Origin: Leptospira perolatii
GTDB lineage: Bacteria; Spirochaetota; Leptospiria; Leptospirales; Leptospiraceae
DNA: 9,013 bases
Reading direction: 5' to 3'
Assembly: GCF_002811875.1 (NCBI RefSeq)
Contig: NZ_NPDZ01000026.1
Location: 1 to 9,013 of the forward strand
Shown here: one piece after another, positions 1-6,211 of the stretch
How the letters are laid out: every line of letters begins with the position of its first letter
Numbering within the stretch: the stretch's first letter is position 1
Notes under the pieces: generated by a model
Database searches by the model: none
Told to the model about the DNA's origin: nothing
Seen by the model: the letters and a program-made list of their open reading frames with translations, nothing else
Position numbers and translations under genes: made by a program

Positions 1-12
1 GCGTTTGTTTAG

Positions 13-62
13 TGTTACCTATGTTCCCGGTCTATTCTGTTACCCATGTCTCCGGTTCATAC
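13..62. repeat. Two imperfect 25-base tandem direct repeats, possible insertion-sequence end
   Basis: Copy 1 spans 13-37 and copy 2 spans 38-62. They share 19 of 25 bases, both opening with TGTTACC(T/C)ATGT and carrying CCCGGT or TCCGGT in the middle. They lie 27 bases beyond the phosphatase stop codon, in the only non-coding sequence at the left edge. From memory, paired TGTTACC-ATGT-CCGG motifs resemble ends of IS481-type elements with tandem transposase-binding sites, but no transposase is visible, so this could equally be a solo end, a decayed remnant or an unrelated repeat. The repeat itself is certain; the mobile-element reading is weak. Confidence 0.5.
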
Positions 63-89
63 CAAGGGCGGGGCCTTTCCCAAAAACTC

Positions 90-3059
90 CTACCTACAGC
101 GAATCGCAATCATCGCAATATCATCGGTCAGGTCTGATAGCCCAGGCTTACCAATTTCCTTATTTGTAAAGGACTCTACATCAGTCACGATTGCAGAGAT
201 CAGATCCTGAGGAGATTTTCCCAGACTTTTCCCGACGATTTTATGCAGTCTTTCTTTACCATACAGCCCTCCGTCCGGAGAACGCGCCTCATCCAAGCCA
301 TCGGTATATTGAAAAAAGAAATCACCGGATTCAAGTTTGACTGTTTTCGCCTGGATGGTAGTTGCAAAAAAGTCATTATCATCCATTCCGATCGGAGATC
401 CACCTGCGGGCAATTCCATCAATTTTCTCTCAGAAGAATCGAATAACAGAGGTTTAACGTGTCCCGCAGAAATAAAATCGAATCTTGAAGTATTTGAATC
501 GAAGATACCTAGAAAGAAAGTTATAAACATATGATCCGGAGTGTCCTCGTATAGATAACCGTTCAACTCCAGTAACACTTTTTTTAAATCTCGTTCCCCC
601 TTTCTCAGGATCGACCTTACCTGAGACCTAAAAAGTGCCATCACGATTGCTGGTCCTACACCATGATTCGACACATCACCTATGCAAAGTGCAACTTTCC
701 CTTTTTCTAATTCAATAAAATCGTAATAATCTCCGCCTACGCCGGCCATGGCTTTATAAAAAGCACCAAATTCCACTCTGCCATTTAAGTTTGTCGGAAA
801 TTTGTCAGGCAGTAAACGCTTTTGAATTTCTTCGGCGGCAATCAACTCGCCTCGTAGCTCTTCTCGCTCCCTCAAGCCGGTAACCATATTGTTAAGCGAT
901 TCGCTTAACACTCCGATCTCATCATAGCCTGATAATGGAAACTCGACCTTTAGATTCCCTTCACCCACTTCTTCCGACTTTTTGATAATCGCCTTGATTC
1001 TTCGAACCACTACCCAAGCAAGTCCATAAGCTAATAGTATCGCGAATGTTCCAATAACAGCTGTATATTGAAGGAGCTCCTCTCGATTTCTCTTAATTTC
1101 CCTGAGGCCATCCGTTCTATCTAATATGATTAGATTATAGCCAAGGTGATCCTTGTTCAAAAGATCGAATACCAACCCCTTTTCCTGTTCATGATCGATT
1201 ACGAATGGGGTAGAGTCTAAATTCCACATTAACTCTTCCACTTCGCTTCGACTCCTGACCAAAATGCCTGCATTCAATGCGGCATTCTTTGTCTGTTTCG
1301 GAATTTCGGTCTCTGACTCTCCGGCCATAATCCAATCACGGAGAATTTTCCATTTTGCTCTTATCTGCTTTCGTTCTTCCGGGCTCTTCCAATACCTTTT
1401 GATAGAAGAAGAATCTGTTTTGTAAGGCAAAAAAGCAAAATCGTCCAAAGCGGCCTCGCGGAGTCCGAAAAAAGCATCCTCGGATTTGTTCTCATCATAT
1501 TGAGTCCAATCATCCTTGGTCAGTATCATAGATTGGAGAGAATCACGAATCTCCTCCGATTGGAATTCTAATGCACGAATTTTCTCCTGAATTTCTTCCG
1601 CGCTTAGCTCCGAGTTCTCCTTCGGCTTGGAACCCTTAAGTTGTTTTTGAAGTTGGGAAAGTTCTGCACTCAGATTCTTTAATTTTTCTTCGAGCTCGTC
1701 TTTTTCCTTCTTCCATTGATTTGCGTTTTCTTTCTTGAGTGAAATGTACGGACTTAACTCATAAAGGAAGGTCTCTCTTTTTTTCAAAATCCTTTTGTAT
1801 TCCGAATAAAGCCCCCGAAATTCGGGATCTGCAGACGGCTTTAGCTTGCCGGTCTTCTTTAATTCGTCCAGCTTCACCTTCAGTTTCTCTGTGAGATTGG
1901 ATATTTCCTTTGAGACTTCTCTATCTCTAGATAAAAAGTCCTCCCAATCGTCATTTTGGATTTCCTTCGTCAGTATCTTCGCACGCTCCGCAGTATTAAG
2001 ATTTCGGAATACAGACCTTGATACAACCTCGTACTGTCTTCCTGCAATTTCGTAATTTTCAGCGTCAGTTTTTTCTTGGAGCGAGATGAGAAGTTTGTCC
2101 CGCTGAAATAGCTCGTCTTTGTTTTTTTCGAATTCCGAAAACCCGAAGAGCTTCTTACCAGTAGAAGAGGACTGAGGGAAAAGAAGTCCTGTGTCTAGAG
2201 TCTGTTTTCCCGTACGATTGAAAGCAAGGATCCGAATTTTGTCAGGAAGCAAACCGAGGGAAGAAATTCTATCTTTGTAGGATCCTTTAAAAAAGTTTTG
2301 CAAAGAACGAACCATATTCGCTTCGCCCGCAAGAACCTTTCTTTCCGAGTCCTGCAAAGACTTCTCGCTTAACTTACGCTCCTTTTCGAGGTTTCCTTTA
2401 AGAGTCTCCAGTTCCTTAGTACGTTTTGGATCCAAATCCTTACTCGATAACTCTTCTGCCGCTGCCTTGGATTCTTCGTCTATTTCTCCTAGTCTTATTT
2501 TGAACGACTCAGCCGCTAATCTAGCTTCTGCGGTTTTTTTTGCGATCGTAGTCAGTTTAGAATAAGTTAATTGTTCAATTGGGGCGCCATTTTCTTTACG
2601 AAGTTCGTTCTTTACTTTGGATTCAAAATCCTGAATTTCCTTTGGCGAAAGGTATCTGGTATAATAAGTGTCGACTGCGCGGACTTTATAATCGTATTTA
2701 ACTTTCAGTCCGAGTGAAGCCCCTATCGACTTTAAGGTTCCAAAAAAGCCAGTTTCCTTTTGAGTTACTTTTCTCTTAAACTTGCTTAATTGTGCCTGTT
2801 TTTCCTTTATCCTAATCTTAAACTCTTCGATTAGAATCAAACTCCGGCTTAATTTTTCCAAATCAAGAACTACAGTATTAATGTATTCCAATGGAGCTCT
2901 TAATTCAGAATCTATTTTCTCTTCGAGCGCCTTCTTTTGTTGTCCATAATAAATTACTGATGTAAGCGCAAGGATTGCTACCACCAAAATCGCCGTGAAA
3001 AAGGAAAGTTTAGTTCGTATTCCCGGCGATATTTTATAGAGAAATTTATTCTTAATCAT
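90..3059 (-). CDS. Membrane-anchored HAMP/PP2C (SpoIIE/RsbU-type) serine phosphatase with giant extracytoplasmic region
   Basis: This 989-aa protein is a sensor-coupled protein-serine phosphatase that would dephosphorylate the STAS protein encoded two genes upstream. Residues 17-38 and 664-686 are membrane segments; the Lys/Arg-rich N-terminus suggests that residues 40-663 face outward. That region is highly charged with strong coiled-coil character (about 195-245, 380-405, 445-510). A HAMP linker follows (about 687-736), then the A-EEIQKRLLP motif that commonly precedes RsbU-type catalytic domains (742-751). The PP2C domain runs from about 768 to 987 with VGGDYYD (D777, D780), GDVSNHG (D795), SAGH, PxG, GDFFFQYTDG (D920) and DLTDDI (D979, D980), so metal-binding acidic residues look intact. 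N798 replaces the usual Gly of GDVSGHG. Its ATG overlaps the preceding kinase gene by 8 bases and has AAGGA 4 bases upstream, suggesting translational coupling. Most RsbU-like HAMP phosphatases are much shorter; the extra length is the extracytoplasmic part, whose signal is unknown. Confidence 0.93.
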   Translation of the reverse strand: MIKNKFLYKISPGIRTKLSFFTAILVVAILALTSVIYYGQQKKALEEKIDSELRAPLEYINTVVLDLEKLSRSLILIEEFKIRIKEKQAQLSKFKRKVTQKETGFFGTLKSIGASLGLKVKYDYKVRAVDTYYTRYLSPKEIQDFESKVKNELRKENGAPIEQLTYSKLTTIAKKTAEARLAAESFKIRLGEIDEESKAAAEELSSKDLDPKRTKELETLKGNLEKERKLSEKSLQDSERKVLAGEANMVRSLQNFFKGSYKDRISSLGLLPDKIRILAFNRTGKQTLDTGLLFPQSSSTGKKLFGFSEFEKNKDELFQRDKLLISLQEKTDAENYEIAGRQYEVVSRSVFRNLNTAERAKILTKEIQNDDWEDFLSRDREVSKEISNLTEKLKVKLDELKKTGKLKPSADPEFRGLYSEYKRILKKRETFLYELSPYISLKKENANQWKKEKDELEEKLKNLSAELSQLQKQLKGSKPKENSELSAEEIQEKIRALEFQSEEIRDSLQSMILTKDDWTQYDENKSEDAFFGLREAALDDFAFLPYKTDSSSIKRYWKSPEERKQIRAKWKILRDWIMAGESETEIPKQTKNAALNAGILVRSRSEVEELMWNLDSTPFVIDHEQEKGLVFDLLNKDHLGYNLIILDRTDGLREIKRNREELLQYTAVIGTFAILLAYGLAWVVVRRIKAIIKKSEEVGEGNLKVEFPLSGYDEIGVLSESLNNMVTGLREREELRGELIAAEEIQKRLLPDKFPTNLNGRVEFGAFYKAMAGVGGDYYDFIELEKGKVALCIGDVSNHGVGPAIVMALFRSQVRSILRKGERDLKKVLLELNGYLYEDTPDHMFITFFLGIFDSNTSRFDFISAGHVKPLLFDSSERKLMELPAGGSPIGMDDNDFFATTIQAKTVKLESGDFFFQYTDGLDEARSPDGGLYGKERLHKIVGKSLGKSPQDLISAIVTDVESFTNKEIGKPGLSDLTDDIAMIAIRCR

Positions 3060-3483
3060 TCTTTCCTTTTTTATAAATTAATGTCAGTTTATTTCGTGGA
3101 GGATTGGACAGTTGCTTGTACCTGACCAACATGATTTTCTTAACAGATCGAATCCCGAAGCCGCCGTCCGCTCCGGATTCGTACAGATCTTTCCATGTGG
3201 ATGATTTATGCTTTGTCGGATCAAAAAGAATTCCCTCGTCGGTGATCGTGAATCTCCAACTAGCCTTGTTCTTTTTCATCCTAAGTTCCATTTCCGATTC
3301 TTTTGGTTCCGGAAATCCGTGCTCTATCACGTTTGTTACTGATTCATCTAGCGAGAGTAAGATCCTATTTCGAGTAATATCCGAGCAATCCTTTCCAAGG
3401 AATTCTCGAATCTCCGAGCGGACTCTTGACAACTCAGATAAATCTGTCCTTATCTTCAGTATTTTTTCGCTTTTCGAATCCAT
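3052..3483 (-). CDS. RsbW-like anti-sigma factor / serine kinase (HATPase_c_2)
   Basis: The 143-aa protein is a stand-alone GHKL ATPase of the RsbW/SpoIIAB type, cytosolic, expected to phosphorylate the STAS protein of the adjacent gene and to bind an alternative partner when that protein is phosphorylated. The N-box is LSLDESVTNVIEHGF with E47 and N51; the G1 box is TDEGILFDP with D82 and G84; the G2 box is the Gly-rich GGFGIRSVKKIM at 107-118. Length is normal for the family. The ATG follows the STAS stop by 16 bases; an AAGG abuts the ATG directly, too close to serve as a standard ribosome-binding site, so initiation may rely on coupling or on the purine-rich run further upstream. The last 8 bases, ATGATTAA, are shared with the start of the phosphatase. 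Family assignment is strong; which target it controls cannot be told, as no sigma factor gene is present. Confidence 0.9.
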   Translation of the reverse strand: MDSKSEKILKIRTDLSELSRVRSEIREFLGKDCSDITRNRILLSLDESVTNVIEHGFPEPKESEMELRMKKNKASWRFTITDEGILFDPTKHKSSTWKDLYESGADGGFGIRSVKKIMLVRYKQLSNPPRNKLTLIYKKGKND

Positions 3484-3499
3484 CCTTAGATTTCTTTTT

Positions 3500-3841
3500 C
3501 TATAACGCTGCTAATGCTTCCTGTAAAGTATTGAACAGTCTGACTTTCTTTGTCAGATACATCAAATCCATTGTATCCCTGATTTCTTTTTTAACATTTG
3601 TGAATACGATCTCTCCGGATTTCTCCTTTAAGAATTTCTGTATGGAGTTGAGTACTCCGATTCCAGCAGAGGCGATATAATCCAAACCGGAACAGTCGCA
3701 AATGATATTCACCAGGCCATTACCTACCGCCGATTCCAATTTTAATTTTAACTCGGGAGCTGTTTTTGCGTCTATTTCGCCCGTGATATGAAGGACTAAT
3801 CGTTTGCCTTCCTGTTTTTCATTAAACGTAAGTGCTGCCAT
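3500..3841 (-). CDS. STAS-domain anti-sigma-factor antagonist (RsbV/SpoIIAA-like)
   Basis: A 113-aa single STAS domain protein, the phosphorylatable switch of the partner-switching set. It has the N-terminal strand and LHITGEIDAKTAPEL motif (about 17-31), then the core DYIASAGIGVL at 54-64. Aligned with B. subtilis RsbV (Ser56) and SpoIIAA (Ser58), Ser58 here sits at the phosphoacceptor position; the preceding Asp of the Bacillus D-S-S/T-G motif is Ala57 and the following Ser/Thr is Ala59. An A/S-S-A-G version is, to my knowledge, common in STAS proteins outside Firmicutes, so it need not abolish function. The ATG is preceded by AGGA at a 7-base spacing, located inside the end of the upstream gene, whose stop is one base away. 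The RsbW-like kinase and the PP2C phosphatase directly downstream are its likely kinase and phosphatase. Confidence 0.92.
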   Translation of the reverse strand: MAALTFNEKQEGKRLVLHITGEIDAKTAPELKLKLESAVGNGLVNIICDCSGLDYIASAGIGVLNSIQKFLKEKSGEIVFTNVKKEIRDTMDLMYLTKKVRLFNTLQEALAAL

Positions 3842-3842
3842 A

Positions 3843-4766
3843 CTATATTCCTTTTTTTAATTCCTTCATTAAGTCTTTCGAATGTATGATTCCATACAGT
3901 TTTCTCTCAAGACTGTCGATTTCGTAGTAATATTTCACATCGGGATCTCCCTCAAATATGTGTGCATACTTGCGAATCCCTTGTATCGCTTTTTTGACAT
4001 TTGCTTCTAAGATGCCTCTAGTAATCGAGTAATACAAATCGATGGCGAGAGAATCCTTTAGATTCTCCCTAAAACCCGAGGCTCTCTTGGTCAGTGCATC
4101 TATTAACTTTTCCACTTCCTGATTATTGTAATTTTCCGAATCGCTAAAATTAATAATATAAGAGGATAATAATTTTCTACAGCGCATTACATCGTTCGAT
4201 TTGGCTGCCGAAACGATCTGGCTGTACAATCGATGCACTTCCGCATCCAAATAAACCTTTTGTCTATGTGCATCGAGTTTTACAGGTTCGAAAGCCGTCT
4301 TCAGCTCGTCGGGAGAAAAATTTCTAATCGAATCCTCGAACAATTTTTCGCTACGAGTCTGGTTCAAATGAGCGAATTCCGTCATTGGCTTTTCCAAGAG
4401 CCCGATAAATTCTAAAGCTTCGGGAGAAGCAGCAACTTGCTCATCTTCTAGGATCTTTTCACAAAAGAAAATGCAAGTATCTCCTATTGCGGAAAGATTT
4501 TCAGACAACGCTTGAGAAACCAACCTTTTGCAATGCGGGCCGATTGTATGAAGATAGGCCGGGTTTCTGGATTCTTCCTGTATTTTATCGATTCCCTTTG
4601 CCGAGGACAAGGCATTATGGGCCTTCTCCCTTTCCCATCCGCCAAAGATCAGAGGATCACATAAGTACTTACGGAAGTTCTTTTTACCCGAAAGCGCTAA
4701 TAGGCGAATCGTCTTAATGATTTCTTCTGCAAGAGCCGAAGGGACAGATGTTCTCTTTTCAGGCAT
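3843..4766 (-). CDS. Unrecognised all-helical protein heading the partner-switching operon
   Basis: I do not recognise a family for this 307-aa protein. It has no signal peptide and no membrane segment, so it is probably cytosolic. The sequence reads as almost entirely alpha-helical, charged, with amphipathic helices throughout; the C-terminal part (about 240-300, with Tyr-rich YYSITRG and KYYYEID stretches) resembles a helical-repeat (TPR-like) solenoid but no repeat consensus can be shown. Five cysteines (36, 79, 98, 102, 196) include a C-x3-C pair at 98/102, without an obvious metal-site partner. The ATG has GGAAG at an 8-base spacing, a good start. Its stop is one base from the STAS start, and it is the first of four tightly packed genes, so a role in the same signalling circuit (partner, scaffold or target) is likely by context only. 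It could be a spirochaete-specific component. Confidence 0.85.
   Translation of the reverse strand: MPEKRTSVPSALAEEIIKTIRLLALSGKKNFRKYLCDPLIFGGWEREKAHNALSSAKGIDKIQEESRNPAYLHTIGPHCKRLVSQALSENLSAIGDTCIFFCEKILEDEQVAASPEALEFIGLLEKPMTEFAHLNQTRSEKLFEDSIRNFSPDELKTAFEPVKLDAHRQKVYLDAEVHRLYSQIVSAAKSNDVMRCRKLLSSYIINFSDSENYNNQEVEKLIDALTKRASGFRENLKDSLAIDLYYSITRGILEANVKKAIQGIRKYAHIFEGDPDVKYYYEIDSLERKLYGIIHSKDLMKELKKGI
3849..3852 (-). promoter_or_regulatory. Ribosome-binding site of the STAS gene
   Basis: AGGA on the minus strand, 7 bases before the ATG at 3841. It lies within the last codons of the preceding gene, so translation of the STAS gene is probably coupled to it. Confidence 0.6.
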
Positions 4767-4774
4767 TATTAATA

Positions 4775-4779
4775 CTTCC
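4775..4779 (-). promoter_or_regulatory. Ribosome-binding site of the 307-aa protein gene
   Basis: GGAAG on the minus strand, 8 bases before the ATG at 4766. It supports this start for the first gene of the operon. Confidence 0.55.
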
Positions 4780-4827
4780 GATCCCTAAACTGAAGAGTCG
4801 TCGGTGTTAGGTGCTTTAGCTATTAAC

Positions 4828-4837
4828 AACGATCGTT
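4828..4837. promoter_or_regulatory. Perfect 10-base palindrome in the operon leader
   Basis: AACGATCGTT is self-complementary and lies about 60 bases before the first gene of the partner-switching operon, between it and the DUF2007-like gene. It could be an operator half of a dimeric regulator or simply chance; the symmetry does not extend cleanly beyond the 10 bases. Confidence 0.25.
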
Positions 4838-4893
4838 ATCGGAACTTGTTCTAAAATAACGCCACAAAATGCAAAGCAAATTCCAAGATTCGT

Positions 4894-4922
4894 TTCATAT
4901 CGAACCTAAAGTTACAATCCAA
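4894..4922 (-). promoter_or_regulatory. Weak candidate promoter for the partner-switching operon
   Basis: On the minus strand, TTGGAT (4917-4922) and TATGAA (4894-4899) are separated by 17 bases, giving poor -35 and fair -10 matches to a sigma-70 promoter, within the 211-base gap upstream of the four-gene operon. The match is partial and the leader would be about 120 bases. The rest of the gap (4767-4977) shows no gene, no convincing terminator for the DUF2007-like gene and no recognisable riboswitch. Confidence 0.2.
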
Positions 4923-4977
4923 TTGCGAAAACCGTACTATGTCTTTAAAATTCGATTGTTAGTGGGATTAGGTCTAG

Positions 4978-5358
4978 TTATCCATTGCGAAAAAGCTTGC
5001 GAAAGATACTTCCGATCAACTCCACAATGCTCTTATTTTCCAGTTCTCGAATCCTCTTTTCCCGTTCGACGGATAAGTATCCGATTTCCTCATCCAGATC
5101 CTCTTCGTTTGGGTCTTCAGCTTTGTTAAACGAAGGATTCCTTGGATCGAGTAATGATCTATATCTAGTTTTCTTAATTAATCCGGCTATGATATCTAGG
5201 GGGATTTCGGAATTCAAATAGAACTTCCTGGTTCCATTCGGAAAAGGAAGGATATCCTCATCTACTATTCTATAATCCAGGCCTTGTTCAATGAGCAGTT
5301 TTTCAAAGTAGGTGGATTCCAGTAGATCGTTTGTCTTGAAAAACTCTTTATAAGCCAT
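4978..5358 (-). CDS. Small DUF2007-like putative signal-transducing protein
   Basis: A 126-aa soluble protein. Residues 3-35 (YKEFFKTNDLLESTYFEKLL, then EQGLDYRIVDED) look like the start of the DUF2007 (putative signal-transducing) fold, in which a protein monitors two adjacent positions with a short beta-alpha-beta unit. After a segment with FYLNSEIPLD that would be the last strand and helix, there is an acidic linker (about 80-92, many Asp/Glu) and an amphipathic helix at the C-terminus (about 96-126). No catalytic motif is visible and the biochemical role of the family is not established. No clear Shine-Dalgarno sequence precedes the ATG. It lies 73 bases downstream of the mgtC-like gene on the same strand and 211 bases upstream of the partner-switching operon. 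Coding status is likely from its length and reading; the family call is tentative. Confidence 0.65.
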   Translation of the reverse strand: MAYKEFFKTNDLLESTYFEKLLIEQGLDYRIVDEDILPFPNGTRKFYLNSEIPLDIIAGLIKKTRYRSLLDPRNPSFNKAEDPNEEDLDEEIGYLSVEREKRIRELENKSIVELIGSIFRKLFRNG

Positions 5359-5423
5359 TTACAAGTTTTATCTAAGTGCGAATCTATAACAAAAGGACAA
5401 ATTCGTTTTTCAGAATCAAATCC

Positions 5424-5437
5424 GCCTGAGTTCAGGC
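5424..5437 (-). terminator. Small hairpin overlapping the mgtC-like stop codon
   Basis: GCCTGA and TCAGGC form a 6-base perfect inverted repeat around a 2-base centre, which in practice is a 5-base stem with a 4-base loop. The TGA stop of the MgtC-family gene is part of the upstream arm. The following bases on the minus strand are not a clean U-run, so it is at best a weak terminator or an mRNA 3' stabilising hairpin. Confidence 0.3.
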
Positions 5438-6133
5438 CGATTCTATACTGATTCGGTTCACTTCCCCCAGGTTTCTCATATTATCCACAATCTGAATCAT
5501 ATCGAAACCCTTCGGCGCAGCGATCGTTAATTTCAACTGCACGTTTTTAGTTCTGAAATCCTGTGAAAAAGATTCCGAGACCAATCTTAGATTATGATTT
5601 GCTAATAGTTCTCTCAATCCTTTTCTGTGAAACTTTTTCTGACGCAGGTCCAAGATTAGAACCTTATATTCGTATTTTCCGAAATATCTTTCTTCGATTA
5701 AATCGAAGGAAATCAAAGTCAGCAAAGTTACCGAAGTAGTTAATAGGGAGGCAAAGTACAGGCCCGCGCCCACCAGTAGTCCGATCGCAGACACCACCCA
5801 AATCGACGCAGCAGTATTTAATCCTTTTACGTTTAACCCGGACTTGAGAATGGCTCCCGCACATAAAAATCCTACGCCAGAAACAACCTGTGCAGCAATT
5901 CGAGTTGGATCTCCCACGTGTCCCGTGTAGTAATCAGCCGCGTAAATAGATAGGAGCATCAACACGGTAGACCCGAGGCCGATCAGAATATGAGTCCGAA
6001 AGCCTGCACCGTGATTTTTCCTTTCACGATTCCAGCCGATTGTGCCGGCAAAAAGGATGATAAGAAACACTCTTAGAGTAACCGAGATCTCGTTTATTTC
6101 GTTTGTCTTGAATAGTTCTGCAATAAATTGCAT
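5432..6133 (-). CDS. MgtC/SapB-family inner-membrane protein
   Basis: The 233-aa protein has the MgtC/SapB membrane domain (about 15-145, four to five hydrophobic segments) and a C-terminal soluble ACT-like domain (about 155-231). Family motifs are visible: GTIGWNRERKNHGAGFRTH (30-48), DPTRIAAQVVSGVGFL (75-90), AGAIL, and GLNTAASIWVVSAIGLLVG (104-122). Cys91 stands where a Gly is usual (GFLGAG). Members are linked to growth under magnesium limitation and, in intracellular pathogens, to survival in macrophages and inhibition of F-type ATP synthase; many others have unknown roles, and no pathogenic role should be assumed here. An in-frame stop lies 24 bases upstream of the ATG (TAG at 6155-6157), so this start or an internal one must be used, although no good ribosome-binding site is seen. 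It follows the inositol monophosphatase gene by 78 bases. Confidence 0.9.
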   Translation of the reverse strand: MQFIAELFKTNEINEISVTLRVFLIILFAGTIGWNRERKNHGAGFRTHILIGLGSTVLMLLSIYAADYYTGHVGDPTRIAAQVVSGVGFLCAGAILKSGLNVKGLNTAASIWVVSAIGLLVGAGLYFASLLTTSVTLLTLISFDLIEERYFGKYEYKVLILDLRQKKFHRKGLRELLANHNLRLVSESFSQDFRTKNVQLKLTIAAPKGFDMIQIVDNMRNLGEVNRISIESA

Positions 6134-6211
6134 GGAAAGTACCGATATTAGAAACTATGAGCCCGGACGCAAAATAAGGAAAGCGTTTTAGAAAAATTTG
6201 CGCGAAGGATC

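Noticed and set aside
63..89. GC-rich stretch after the phosphatase stop as an intrinsic terminator
   Set aside because: Only a 4-base stem (AAGG/CCTT) can be drawn and no U-run follows it on the minus strand.
1640..1760. Possible repeat expansion in the phosphatase coiled-coil region
   Set aside because: The Lys/Glu/Leu pattern is heptad-like at the protein level but no DNA-level tandem repeat is visible.
3104..3505. 133-codon plus-strand reading frame opposite the RsbW-like gene
   Set aside because: It is antisense to a gene with clear ATP-binding motifs, has no ribosome-binding site and its translation is a Ser/Phe-rich sequence typical of a shadow frame.
4869..5129. 86-codon plus-strand frame starting in the intergenic gap
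   Set aside because: More than half runs antisense through the DUF2007-like gene; no family motif and no good ribosome-binding site.
5432..6133. mgtC-like gene as evidence for a virulence island
   Set aside because: MgtC/SapB proteins are widespread in free-living bacteria, and nothing nearby suggests an island.
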